DNA of 64,000 bases from Bacteroidota bacterium (GTDB taxonomy: Bacteria > Bacteroidota > Bacteroidia > NS11-12g > UBA955): NCBI GenBank assembly GCA_018333525.1, contig JAGXTF010000105.1, positions 1 to 64,000 of the forward strand, in the 5' to 3' direction. The position numbers and the translations under genes are program-made. Positions 42,390-51,304 of the stretch are shown piece after piece. Each line of letters starts with the position of its first letter. The stretch's first letter is position 1. The notes under the pieces were generated by a model. It saw only the letters and a list, made by a program, of their open reading frames with translations. It ran no database searches and was not told where the DNA came from.

Positions 42390-43403
42390 ATGAAGAAATG
42401 GATTCTATGGTCGCTGTTGGTATTATTGGTAGTGGGTATTACCATAGCCGCCTATTTTTACTCGGTTTTATTTGGTAATGCCTTTGAAGGTAAAAGGGAA
42501 GTTAGGGTTCGAATTCGTTCCGGATGGAATTTGGATAAACTTGCTGATGTCTTACAGGAAAAGGCCGCCATGAAAAATAAAGAGCGTTTTGTTTATTGGG
42601 TGAACAGACTTGGATATAAGAAGGTGAAACCCTGTACTATCAAAATTCCTGCGGGATGCAGCATGTACCAATTGGCAGATATTTTAAAAAAGAACCGTTA
42701 TCAAACCACCAATATTACCATTTTGGGTAGCATGGATAAATTAAAACTCGCTACGCTGCTTGCCAATAAATTGGAAATGGATGCGGATTCATTTGTGCAA
42801 TTGTTATCGAAGCCAGGCAATATTTTAAACACCGGATTTACAGATACTACATGGCAGGCATTGTTTGTAGCGAATACTTACAATTTTGCAGTTGCCACAA
42901 ATACGGAGGGTTTCATGCGGCGTATGGTTACAGAGCACCGCAAATTCTGGAATGACGAAAGGATGAAACGTGCTGCAGGACAGGGTTTAACTCCATTGCA
43001 GGTAGTGATTGTAGCGAGTATTGTTACAAAAGAAAGCAATAAAACGGATGAATATGAAAACATTGCCGGTGTATATTTAAACCGACTGCGTAAGGGAATG
43101 CTGTTGCAGGCAGATCCAACGGTAGTGTATGTTCGCAACCACACTGGAAGAGTAACCGGAGCAGATTTAAAAATTGAATCGCCCTACAATACTTATTTAC
43201 ATGAAGGATTGCCACCTGGACCAATTTGTATACCCAATATTTCCAGTATGGAAGCTGTGTTGAATTATTCCGGACATCATTTTCTTTACTTCGTTGCAAT
43301 GCCGGACTTTAGCGGATACCACCATTTTTCAGCCACATTAGCCGAGCATAATCTATGGGCACGCAAATTTCATCAGGCCCTGAATCAGCGGAATATTCGC
43401 TGA
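42390..43403 (+). CDS. mltG: Endolytic murein transglycosylase MltG
   Basis: Cuts nascent glycan strands to set their length; anchored by one N-terminal helix (WILWSLLVLLVVGITIAAYF). 337 aa, YceG fold: an N-terminal LysM-like part (RIRSGWNLDKLADVLQEKA), then the catalytic Glu in VTKESNKTDEYENIAGVYLN, the R-L-x-x-G-M-L-L-Q-A-D-P-T segment and PYNTYLHEGLPPGPICIPN. Divergent from dapB. No neighbour in an obvious operon; nuoA follows after 147 bp. Confidence 0.95.
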   Translation: MKKWILWSLLVLLVVGITIAAYFYSVLFGNAFEGKREVRVRIRSGWNLDKLADVLQEKAAMKNKERFVYWVNRLGYKKVKPCTIKIPAGCSMYQLADILKKNRYQTTNITILGSMDKLKLATLLANKLEMDADSFVQLLSKPGNILNTGFTDTTWQALFVANTYNFAVATNTEGFMRRMVTEHRKFWNDERMKRAAGQGLTPLQVVIVASIVTKESNKTDEYENIAGVYLNRLRKGMLLQADPTVVYVRNHTGRVTGADLKIESPYNTYLHEGLPPGPICIPNISSMEAVLNYSGHHFLYFVAMPDFSGYHHFSATLAEHNLWARKFHQALNQRNIR

Positions 43404-43550
43404 AAGGTCAATTGTCCCTTTTGGTGGGGAATGGCGAATCATATTTCTTTCTTGAACATGTGAAAAAAAGGATTTGTTTTTTAGAACTTCAATACAAAAA
43501 TTATTGTGAAAGTATATCATGAACTAAGTTCCCCGCACATTTGTTGATAT

Positions 43551-43979
43551 ATGGATTTATTGGCAGCAGAATCCAATAATCCAAACCATGAATTTATTAC
43601 ATTTGCAATCGGAATGAGTTCACCTGTAAATTATTTGCCAATTGTAATCCAAAGTGCGGTTGCTATAGGCTTTGTGGCTCTTGCACTTGGGGCTTCCCAT
43701 TTGCTTGGGCCAAAGCGAAAAACCGCTCAAAAAGAAGAAAGCTTTGAATGTGGAATTGAAATCCAGGGAAATGCGAGATATCCTATTTCAATCAAGTATT
43801 TTTTAACCGCAATTTTATTTGTGTTGTTTGATGTGGAAATCATCTTTTTTTATCCCTATGCAGTGAATTTCAAAGAGATGGGGATTGAAGGGTTTATCGC
43901 GGTGCTCGCATTTGTTGGCATATTTATGGCCGGATTTATTTACGTTTGGAAAAAAGGTGGACTGGAGTGGGAAAAATAA
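43551..43979 (+). CDS. nuoA: NADH-quinone oxidoreductase subunit A
   Basis: Membrane subunit of complex I. 142 aa with three helices and the conserved SFECGIEIQGNARYPISIKYFLTAILFVLFDVEIIFFYPYA stretch. There is a 20-residue N-terminal extension before MSSPVNYLPIVIQ; the ATG at 43551 is kept because it has no upstream competitor, but the inner Met is possible. First gene of a tight nuoABCD run. The 147-bp upstream spacer should hold the promoter, though I saw no confident TAnnTTTG. Confidence 0.95.
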   Translation: MDLLAAESNNPNHEFITFAIGMSSPVNYLPIVIQSAVAIGFVALALGASHLLGPKRKTAQKEESFECGIEIQGNARYPISIKYFLTAILFVLFDVEIIFFYPYAVNFKEMGIEGFIAVLAFVGIFMAGFIYVWKKGGLEWEK

Positions 43980-43990
43980 ATCAGGAACCT

Positions 43991-44533
43991 ATGGTAAATA
44001 CAGGAGATAAGCCCGAAGGCTTCGAAGGAGAAGGATTCTTCGCAACATCATTAGGTAAAGTTATTGGACTCGCAAGAGCCAATTCCCTCTGGCCATTGCC
44101 GTTTGCAACATCCTGCTGCGGAATAGAATTTATGGCAACCATGGCGTCCAATTACGATTTGGGAAGGTTTGGATCAGAAAGGCTGAGCTTTTCTCCAAGA
44201 CAAGCAGATCTGCTGATGGTGATGGGTACCATAGCCAAAAAAATGGCACCGGTTTTAAAACAGGTTTACGACCAGATGGCAGAACCCAAATGGGTGTTGT
44301 CTGTTGGCGCCTGCGCCTGCAGTGGAGGAATTTTTGATTCCTATAGCGTGTTGCAGGGTATAGATAAGGTAATTCCGGTGGATGTTTATGTACCCGGATG
44401 TCCGCCAAGGCCGGAACAAATTATTGAAGGACTGATGAAAATTCAGGAAATGGCAAAAGGGGAAAGCCTGCGCCGCCGCGATAGCGATGAATATAAAAGA
44501 ATGTTGGAAAGTTATCATATTGAAACTTCCTGA
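43991..44533 (+). CDS. nuoB: NADH-quinone oxidoreductase subunit B
   Basis: Peripheral-arm subunit holding cluster N2. 180 aa; cysteine ligands in ATSCCGIEFM, GACACSGGI and VPGCPPRPE give the complete N2 set. The track begins at a TTG inside nuoA; ATG 43991 (MVNTGDKPEGFEGE) fits the family and leaves an 11-bp gap. Its TGA overlaps the nuoC ATG by one base. Confidence 0.96.
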   Translation: MVNTGDKPEGFEGEGFFATSLGKVIGLARANSLWPLPFATSCCGIEFMATMASNYDLGRFGSERLSFSPRQADLLMVMGTIAKKMAPVLKQVYDQMAEPKWVLSVGACACSGGIFDSYSVLQGIDKVIPVDVYVPGCPPRPEQIIEGLMKIQEMAKGESLRRRDSDEYKRMLESYHIETS

Positions 44534-45039
44534 TGGAAACGCAGATGAACAATAAACTTTTGGAGGCATTGCAAGGAAATTTTCCCGGAAAAATCCTGCA
44601 AGCTGAAACTCCATATGGATTTCTAACTATTGAAATTCCGCCTGCAGATAATGTTGAAATCGTTTCATGGTTGCAGAACCACGAAAAGTGGGACATGAAT
44701 TTTATGACCGATTTGTGCGGTATTCATTATCCGGAAAACGAAGGAAAAGAAATTGGTGTTGTATACCATTTGCACAGTTTTAAAAACAATCTGCGCATGC
44801 GTATCAAGGCTTTTATGCCCAAGGATAAAGCGGAAATACAAACCATGACAGGGCTATTTGCCGCTGCAAATTGGATGGAACGTGAAACGTATGATTTTTA
44901 CGGTATACAGTTTACGGGACACCCTGATTTGCGAAGAATTCTTAATGTAGACAATATGGATTATTTCCCAATGCTTAAAGAGTATGCGCTGGAAGATGAA
45001 ACCAGAACCGATAAAACCGATAAATTTTTTGGAAGATGA
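44533..45039 (+). CDS. nuoC: NADH-quinone oxidoreductase subunit C
   Basis: Peripheral-arm 30-kDa subunit. 168 aa with the family segment ERETYDFYGIQFTGHPDLRRIL near the C terminus and the SFKNNLRMRIKAFMPKD stretch. Not fused to nuoD as in E. coli. Starts one base inside nuoB's TGA, and its own stop overlaps nuoD by 4 bases (ATGA), so the three are translationally coupled. Confidence 0.95.
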   Translation: METQMNNKLLEALQGNFPGKILQAETPYGFLTIEIPPADNVEIVSWLQNHEKWDMNFMTDLCGIHYPENEGKEIGVVYHLHSFKNNLRMRIKAFMPKDKAEIQTMTGLFAAANWMERETYDFYGIQFTGHPDLRRILNVDNMDYFPMLKEYALEDETRTDKTDKFFGR

Positions 45040-46256
45040 GTGAGATGACTATTCGTAACGGAGGACAGCTGGTTTCCACTGAAACTATTGATGGGGAGAT
45101 AGCTACTTTAAATTTAGGACCTACGCATCCTGCAACCCATGGCGTTTTTCAAAATGTAATGAAGGTGGATGGGGAACGAATTATTTCCGCCGAACCCACC
45201 ATCGGATATATACACAGAGCGTTTGAAAAAATTGCAGAGAGAAGACCCTATGCGCAGATTACACCACTAACTGACCGAATGAACTATTGTTCATCGCCAA
45301 TTAACAATATGGGTTGGCATATGACAGTGGAGAAACTTATCGGCGCAGAATTGCCAAAACGCGTGGAATACATGCGTGTAATTATCATGGAATTGGCGCG
45401 TATTGCAGATCACTTGGTTTGTAATTCCGTAATAGGAGTGGATACCGGAGCATTAACAGGCTTTACGTATATGTTTCAGGAGCGCGAAAAAATATACGAC
45501 ATGTACGAGGAAGTTTGTGGTGCCAGACTCACTACAAACATTGGAAGAATAGGTGGATTTGAACGCGATTTCAATCCGACATTTATTAAAAAACTTAAAG
45601 CCTGGTTGAAAGAGTTTCCTGCAAAATTTGAGGAATTTGATCGGTTGCTGTGCAGAAACAGAATATTTATGGATCGCGTAATTAAGGCTGGTCCAATTTC
45701 AGGGGAAAGAGCGCTGAGTTATGGATTTACAGGTCCGAATCTCAGAGCTGCGGGTGTAGATTATGATGTAAGGGTGATGAGTCCATACAGCAGTTATGGC
45801 GATTTTGAATTTGATATTCCGGTAGGCAGGGATGGTGATACTTATGATCGTTTTGTAGTAAGACAGGAGGAAATTCGTCAGAGTTTACGCATCATTCATC
45901 AGGCATTGGACAATTTGCCTGAAGGCAGTTATCATGCGGATGTACCGGAATTTTACCTGCCCGATAAACAGGAAGTTTATACGAGTATGGAAGCCTTAAT
46001 TTATCACTTTAAAATTGTGATGGGAGAAACACCTGTTCCAGCTGGTGAGGTGTACCATTCAGTGGAAGGGGCCAATGGAGAACTCGGTTTTTATATGGTG
46101 AGTGATGGTGGACGTACACCTTATCGCCTGCATTTCCGCAGACCCTGCTTTATTTATTACCAGGCATATCCGGAAATGGTAAAAGGCTCTGTTTTAAGTG
46201 ATGCAATTCTCACCATGAGCAGCATGAATGTGATTGCCGGTGAGTTAGACGCTTGA
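45036..46256 (+). CDS. nuoD: NADH-quinone oxidoreductase subunit D
   Basis: Catalytic quinone-binding 49-kDa subunit. 406 aa, with LGPTHPATHGVFQNVMKVDGE (quinone-site His), IGYIHRAFEKIAERR, GVDTGALTGFTYMFQERE and the C-terminal MVSDGGRTPYRLHFRRPCF, all normal. After its stop there are 133 bp and then rho; no nuoE, F, G, H, I, J, K, L, M or N gene is present in the window downstream, so the remaining subunits must be encoded elsewhere. Confidence 0.96.
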   Translation: MSEMTIRNGGQLVSTETIDGEIATLNLGPTHPATHGVFQNVMKVDGERIISAEPTIGYIHRAFEKIAERRPYAQITPLTDRMNYCSSPINNMGWHMTVEKLIGAELPKRVEYMRVIIMELARIADHLVCNSVIGVDTGALTGFTYMFQEREKIYDMYEEVCGARLTTNIGRIGGFERDFNPTFIKKLKAWLKEFPAKFEEFDRLLCRNRIFMDRVIKAGPISGERALSYGFTGPNLRAAGVDYDVRVMSPYSSYGDFEFDIPVGRDGDTYDRFVVRQEEIRQSLRIIHQALDNLPEGSYHADVPEFYLPDKQEVYTSMEALIYHFKIVMGETPVPAGEVYHSVEGANGELGFYMVSDGGRTPYRLHFRRPCFIYYQAYPEMVKGSVLSDAILTMSSMNVIAGELDA

Positions 46257-46389
46257 GTATTTTTTTGTCCTTTGATAAAAAAAAGTTAATATTGCTGCAT
46301 CATTGCGCTTTAGAATTTCTGTTGCGCAGTAAAAATCCCCGATTTTACTCATTCGTAGACAATATCAAGAACGATTTATTTTAGCATAA

Positions 46390-48105
46390 ATGCCCCAATT
46401 ACCAGACCTTTCAAAAATGGCGATTGCCGAACTCAGACAACTCGCTGAGACTTTAGACATCAAAGAAGCTTCCAGACTCAAGAAAAATGAGTTAATGGAC
46501 GCTATTCATAATTTATCCAAGAACACAGTAATGGAGGAAAATAATACAGGCCAAAATCAGGAAAATCCTTTGTCTGAAAGTGCGGAAGCAGCGAAAAAAA
46601 GAAGAAATCGGCTGACGCGAAAAGAGGAAGAAGAAGCACAGGCAAAAAAACAGGAAAATGAAAATAAAACGGAAGTCCCTACTGCTCAGGTTCCGCCCCC
46701 TGTGAGTGATTCCAACTACAACAGAAAACCATTTCCTCCAAAAAATAAATTTCATAAAAATAAAGATAACAGGCATCATGAGCCTCTCACCGGACAAGAT
46801 TTGGATGCATTAATGCCACCTTTGCCCGAGGAAAATAATGAAGGGGAATCTGAAGTACCAACAGTAATTCCGGAAAACACGCCATCTATAGTTGCTGAAT
46901 CTAACCCGGAATCTGATAGAAGTGGATTGCCTGAAAACAGCCAGCCCGAAGAGAAAAAGAAACCTGAAAAGGTAGTATCTGTATTTGAGCTGGAAGGCGT
47001 TGTAACAACTCAGGGTGTATTGGAAACCGTACCAGATGGTTATGGCTTTTTGCGTTCACCGGATTACAATTACATGCCATCACCGGATGACGTGTATGTA
47101 CCCGGATTTATGATAAAGCAAAATGGTCTTAAAACCGGAGATACCGTACGTGGTACCATTCGTCCGCCAAAAGACAACGAAAAATATTTTTGTCTGGTTA
47201 AAATAGAATCGGTAAACGGCAGAACACCAGAGGAAGTGCGCGACAGAGTTGGTTTTGAACATTTAACGCCTTTGTTTCCGGATGAGAAACTGAATTTATG
47301 CGACGATCCAAAACATTACAGCAATCGTATTATTGATATGATTTCGCCAATTGGAAAAGGACAACGCGGGTTGATAGTTTCCCAACCAAAAACCGGTAAA
47401 ACCTGGTTGTTGCAGGGAATTGCAAATGCAATTGCGAAAAACCATCCGGAGGTGTATATGATGATATTGCTGGTGGATGAAAGGCCGGAAGAAGTTACGG
47501 ACATGGCACGCAACGTGCGCGCTGAAGTAATTGCTTCTACTTTTGATGAACCTGCAGATAAGCATGTAAAACTGAGCAACATGGTTTTAGAAAAAGCCAA
47601 ACGATTGGTAGAATGCGGACATGATGTGGTGATTTTGCTGGATTCCATTACCAGGTTGGCCAGAGCGTATAATACCGTGCAACCTGCGAGCGGCAAAATT
47701 CTTTCAGGTGGTGTGGATGCAAATGCCCTGCACAAACCCAAACGTTTTTTTGGTGCTGCCAGAAATATTGAAGGTGGAGGATCACTAACCATTATTGCAA
47801 CGGCATTAACCGATACCGGATCTAAAATGGATGAGGTGATTTTTGAGGAATTTAAAGGAACCGGAAACATGGAATTGCAGCTTGACAGAAAATTGTCGAA
47901 CAAGCGCATTTTCCCTGCAATTGATATTCTCGCTTCAAGCACAAGAAGAGAAGATTTGTTAATAGATAAAACCACCCTACAGAGAATGTGGGTATTGCGT
48001 AATCACTTGTCTGATATGAACAGTGAAGAAGCGATGAATACGTTCCTGAAATACATGCAAAATACCAAAGACAACACCGAGTTTTTGGTAAGTATGAACG
48101 GTTGA
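46390..48105 (+). CDS. rho: Transcription termination factor Rho with large N-terminal insert
   Basis: Hexameric RNA helicase that ends transcripts. 571 aa versus ~420 in E. coli. The Rho N-terminal helix bundle ([21 protein letters not shown]) is followed by a ~150-residue low-complexity polar insert (Lys/Asn/Glu/Pro-rich), then the cold-shock-like RNA site ([22 protein letters not shown]) and the ATPase: Walker [13 protein letters not shown], Walker [15 protein letters not shown], and the Q/R-loop regions. Such inserts are common in Bacteroidota Rho. Convergent with pdeM with a single base between stop codons. Confidence 0.95.
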   Translation: MPQLPDLSKMAIAELRQLAETLDIKEASRLKKNELMDAIHNLSKNTVMEENNTGQNQENPLSESAEAAKKRRNRLTRKEEEEAQAKKQENENKTEVPTAQVPPPVSDSNYNRKPFPPKNKFHKNKDNRHHEPLTGQDLDALMPPLPEENNEGESEVPTVIPENTPSIVAESNPESDRSGLPENSQPEEKKKPEKVVSVFELEGVVTTQGVLETVPDGYGFLRSPDYNYMPSPDDVYVPGFMIKQNGLKTGDTVRGTIRPPKDNEKYFCLVKIESVNGRTPEEVRDRVGFEHLTPLFPDEKLNLCDDPKHYSNRIIDMISPIGKGQRGLIVSQPKTGKTWLLQGIANAIAKNHPEVYMMILLVDERPEEVTDMARNVRAEVIASTFDEPADKHVKLSNMVLEKAKRLVECGHDVVILLDSITRLARAYNTVQPASGKILSGGVDANALHKPKRFFGAARNIEGGGSLTIIATALTDTGSKMDEVIFEEFKGTGNMELQLDRKLSNKRIFPAIDILASSTRREDLLIDKTTLQRMWVLRNHLSDMNSEEAMNTFLKYMQNTKDNTEFLVSMNG

Positions 48106-48106
48106 T

Positions 48107-48787
48107 TTACGGATTGACAACTTCAAAAATCTGATTTCCGGAAAGGCATAATGCTTTTCCACCACGCACTCTTTTTCCCATATTCACAAAACCTGTAAGT
48201 GCACCAAAGGATGGCATGATTAAGGTTTTTTCATGAATAAAAAAACAAGGCATACTGATATGCTGACGGCCTTTGCCGGAAATGGTAAATCCCGGGTGAA
48301 TATGTCCGCAAATATTGAATGAATCTGTTTTTTCCATTGGATGATGGGTCAGAATAATACTGCCGATTTCCCAAAATTCAACCACTTGAATACCTGCATT
48401 TTGGTAATGAGAAACAGGTAAAATATCGTGATTTCCCTCAACCAAAATAAATGTGCAATTGGGGTGCATTTTTAGTAATTCATGCAGCCATAGCCATTCT
48501 GCATTGGATGCGGAATGGAAAAGATCACCGAGAAAAACACACCTTTCAGGAACAAAAGTTTCCATCAAATGATGCAGATTCTGAAAATCTTTAATTGCTG
48601 CAGCGTGCGGAATTGGAATATGATTGTTGCGAAAATGACTGGCTTTGCCAAAATGACAATCTGCCACCAGCATGGTTTTGGTAGGTACATGTAGCAATAC
48701 CTTTTCGGGCAATGCATAAAAATAATCATTTCCAAAATAAATTTCGGTCCCATGGACGGGTAATGTATGAGGAAATGAAACGGACAT
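48107..48787 (-). CDS. pdeM: Ligase-associated DNA repair metallophosphoesterase PdeM-like
   Basis: 226 aa calcineurin-like phosphoesterase. Metal ligands appear in order: MLVADCHFGKASHF, VFLGDLFHSA, LVEGNHDILP, THHPM and CGHIHPGF. The compact form matches the PdeM family, which is often beside DNA-ligase/helicase genes in a damage-response cluster. Here it is alone, between rho and a mechanosensitive channel, so the repair role is family knowledge, not context. Confidence 0.85.
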   Translation of the reverse strand: MSVSFPHTLPVHGTEIYFGNDYFYALPEKVLLHVPTKTMLVADCHFGKASHFRNNHIPIPHAAAIKDFQNLHHLMETFVPERCVFLGDLFHSASNAEWLWLHELLKMHPNCTFILVEGNHDILPVSHYQNAGIQVVEFWEIGSIILTHHPMEKTDSFNICGHIHPGFTISGKGRQHISMPCFFIHEKTLIMPSFGALTGFVNMGKRVRGGKALCLSGNQIFEVVNP

Positions 48788-48881
48788 TCTGGTTAAAAAT
48801 CAGATCAATAATAAAAATCCAATTTAGGAAATGTGTGGCAAATTTAGCAACGATACACTGGGAATTGTTAATTTGCATAGA

Positions 48882-49649
48882 ATGAACTGGAACGAAGATA
48901 TTTTTCCCTGGTTGAGATATTATCGCCATTATATCTTTTTGATATTCGCCGCAATAGCACTCCGTTTGTTAATAGTTGCTTTGTATCGGAAGCGGAAAAA
49001 ACTGAAGAAAAAAGACAATTTTATCATAGGCATTAACAACGTTACACTGGTAGTGGGGTTGATATGGCTTTTTATGTTTGTGCTCAATTTATTGGGAATT
49101 ACCATTCGCGAATTTTTCACGAGCATTACCATCATTGCAGCGGCGCTGGCCATTGTTTTTCGAGATTACATTGTGAATGGATTGAATGGTATGATTATGA
49201 TGTTTGGCGACAATTACCGGATTGGCGATTACATAGAAATTGGTGACAACAAGGGAATTATAGAAGATTTGACTTTGATGAGCGTGCATTTGAAAAATGA
49301 TGAAGACAATACGGTTATCATACCCAATAACCACATCGCATCATCCGTCGTGATTAATTATTCCAAAAACCCACGACATTTCAGTACTGTAGATTTTGAA
49401 TTAACGACGGTGCATAGCATAAATCCGGAAAGATTGGAACAAGCTATGGATAAAGCACTGAAACCTTATGAAGCTATTCTCAGGGAGGATAGTCAACAAC
49501 TCAAGGTGGTGGAGTATAAAACAGACATCATTCATTACAGAATGCGATTTGGCCTTAAGAAATATGAACATTCGATATCCAGAGAAATCAAGCAAGAGCT
49601 GTATCGCGAGTTGCTGGAATTGATTGAGGTGGACAAAAAAAAGAATTAG
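48882..49649 (+). CDS. Small-conductance mechanosensitive channel (MscS family)
   Basis: 255 aa. Three hydrophobic helices (YYRHYIFLIFAAIALRLLIVAL; GINNVTLVVGLIWLFMFVLNLL; FFTSITIIAAALAIVFRDYIVNG), the last being the pore-lining MscS segment, followed by the beta-domain FGDNYRIGDYIEIGDNKGIIEDLTLMSVHL and VIIPNNHIASSVVINYSKNP. The track ATG at 48831 would add 17 residues of non-family sequence; ATG 48882 (MNWNEDIF) is preferred. Protects against osmotic downshock by family knowledge. Confidence 0.92.
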   Translation: MNWNEDIFPWLRYYRHYIFLIFAAIALRLLIVALYRKRKKLKKKDNFIIGINNVTLVVGLIWLFMFVLNLLGITIREFFTSITIIAAALAIVFRDYIVNGLNGMIMMFGDNYRIGDYIEIGDNKGIIEDLTLMSVHLKNDEDNTVIIPNNHIASSVVINYSKNPRHFSTVDFELTTVHSINPERLEQAMDKALKPYEAILREDSQQLKVVEYKTDIIHYRMRFGLKKYEHSISREIKQELYRELLELIEVDKKKN

Positions 49650-49708
49650 TAAAAGAAGGGCAATTGCTTTTTTGTAGAAAGAAATTAATTTAGCAGCGAC
49701 AACCACAC

Positions 49709-50041
49709 ATGGAAAAAAGGAAAGTAGTGACCGATTATTCAAAACTATCAGAAGACTTATTGGTAGTTTATGAGGACACTTATCCAACCGGAATCGCCGG
49801 CAAAACCATCCGATTTCCCAATGCTAAAGGGGAAATTGTAACTGCGGTGCGCCTTGAAACTGATGACACCATCTACCTGGTAAAAGTAATGGCCAAGCCC
49901 AAAGAAGTTTTATCTGAAGAACAGATGGACGAAATGGTGAAAACCAGTGTAAATGACAAGGAGAGCGGAGCAGAAGCAGAAGAAGATGAGACAGCCGAAG
50001 AGCCGGAGGATAAGCCTGCGTCCGAAGATGAAGAAGAATAA
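49709..50041 (+). CDS. Small conserved protein with acidic C-terminal tail
   Basis: 110 aa, no signal peptide. The first ~75 residues (KLSEDLLVVYEDTYPTGIAG, then GEIVTAVRLETDDTIYLVKVM) look like a small beta fold; the last ~28 residues are almost all Glu, Asp, Ala, Pro and Ser (SGAEAEEDETAEEPEDKPASEDEEE). I recognise no function. It is 11 bp upstream of apaG, so likely co-transcribed with it. Confidence 0.75.
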   Translation: MEKRKVVTDYSKLSEDLLVVYEDTYPTGIAGKTIRFPNAKGEIVTAVRLETDDTIYLVKVMAKPKEVLSEEQMDEMVKTSVNDKESGAEAEEDETAEEPEDKPASEDEEE

Positions 50042-50051
50042 AATCAAAACA

Positions 50052-50438
50052 ATGGAAAGCGCACTCACTAAAGATATTCGGGTTAGCGTCCAAAATTTTT
50101 ACAGACCTGATTTGAGCAATGCGCAGGGAGGAGAATTTGTTTTTGTATATAATATTTCCATTGAAAATCTCGGGGAGGAAAAGGTGCAACTGATTAGCCG
50201 TCATTGGCATATTCGGGATGCAATAGGAAATGAGCGCATCGTGGAAGGCGATGGTGTTGTTGGCCAGCAGCCGATAATTGACTCGGGGAATGCCCATATT
50301 TACAGCAGTTCTTGCCATCTCACCACTTATTTTGGAACGATGGAAGGGTACTATAATTTTCTGCGCTTATCCGATCATGCAGAGTTCACTGCGAAAATTC
50401 CTTTATTTCTGATGGAGGTACCCTTTTTACTTTCCTGA
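50052..50438 (+). CDS. apaG: ApaG domain protein
   Basis: 128 aa ApaG domain (beta-sandwich) running the whole length: DIRVSVQNFYRPDLSNAQGGEFVFVYNISIENLGEEKVQLISRHW, then IVEGDGVVGQQPIIDSGNAHIYSS and TMEGYYNF. Related to Co2+/Mg2+ efflux-linked ApaG and the F-box ApaG domain; physiological role is loosely known. The track start at 49953 lies inside the preceding gene; ATG 50052 is the family start. The SDR gene follows 23 bp later. Confidence 0.93.
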   Translation: MESALTKDIRVSVQNFYRPDLSNAQGGEFVFVYNISIENLGEEKVQLISRHWHIRDAIGNERIVEGDGVVGQQPIIDSGNAHIYSSSCHLTTYFGTMEGYYNFLRLSDHAEFTAKIPLFLMEVPFLLS

Positions 50439-50461
50439 TTTAGAAATAATTTCGAACATTC

Positions 50462-51166
50462 ATGCGATCCAGACTGATCATTACCGGAGCAAGCCGGGGA
50501 ATAGGGAAAAGCACTGCACTTAAATTTGCCGGTAACCAATTCGACGTTGCTTTTTGTGGAAGAAATAAAGAAGATTTATCCGCTCTTGAGAACCAACTTA
50601 AATCTATGTTTGATGGCAATTTCAAAGGCTTTGTTGCAGACCTGCGAGATAAACAGGCTGTAAAAGAATTTGGAAAAAATGCCATTGATTTTTTAGGAGG
50701 TTGCGATGTGCTGGTTAACAACGCCGGCATATTTGTCCCGGGTAGTATTGAAAATGACGAAGATGGTATTTTTGAAGATCAACTCGCAATAAATCTGCAC
50801 TCTTACTACCATTTAACCCGTGCCGTATTGCCTGCTCTGAAACTCGGAAAGAGACCACATATTTTTAATATGTGCAGCATTGCAAGTATTAAAGCTTATC
50901 CAAATGGCGGTAGTTATTGCATTTCTAAATTTGCAGTATATGGTCTTACCAAAGTTTTACGCGAGGAATTAAAACCGGCACATATAGGAGTTACTGCTAT
51001 TTTGCCCGGGGCAACGTTAACAGAAAGTTGGGGAGAAAGTACGGAACCGGCTACCAGATTTATGCGTACAACGGATATCGCGGATGCCATATGGGCCGCA
51101 TATTCCATCAATGAACATACCGTAATGGAAGACATCATTATGCGGCCAGTGGCAGGTGACATTTAA
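50462..51166 (+). CDS. Short-chain dehydrogenase/reductase (SDR)
   Basis: NAD(P)-dependent oxidoreductase, substrate unknown. 234 aa with the glycine motif TGASRGIG at the N terminus, the NNAG signature in LVNNAGIFVPG, and the active-site Tyr/Lys in YCISK. Classical SDR length. The FCGRNKE segment after the second strand suggests NADP preference (Arg), an inference. It follows apaG in the same direction and probably ends that operon. Confidence 0.93.
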   Translation: MRSRLIITGASRGIGKSTALKFAGNQFDVAFCGRNKEDLSALENQLKSMFDGNFKGFVADLRDKQAVKEFGKNAIDFLGGCDVLVNNAGIFVPGSIENDEDGIFEDQLAINLHSYYHLTRAVLPALKLGKRPHIFNMCSIASIKAYPNGGSYCISKFAVYGLTKVLREELKPAHIGVTAILPGATLTESWGESTEPATRFMRTTDIADAIWAAYSINEHTVMEDIIMRPVAGDI

Positions 51167-51235
51167 ATGATGCTGTGTCGAATTCGTGTAAATTAGAATG
51201 TGCTTCTTGAGGGCACAGGAATTACTCACAGTATC

Positions 51236-51266
51236 TTTGTATAGCGTTCGCAAAGTATTACTTTTG
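51236..51266 (+). promoter_or_regulatory. Consensus Bacteroidetes promoter
   Basis: TTTG (51236-51239), 19 bases, then TACTTTTG (51259-51266) matches TTTG-N19-TAnnTTTG exactly. It places transcription start near 51272, about 33 bp before the ATG of the T9SS gene. A second TATCTTTG overlaps at 51232. Confidence 0.75.
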
Positions 51267-51304
51267 CGATTCCAAACAGACAACAAAACAATCCGAAATA
51301 AATA

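Noticed and set aside
46257-46389. Terminator between nuoD and rho
   Set aside because: Only a weak T-run/A-run pairing is present; no GC-rich stem, so it is not called.
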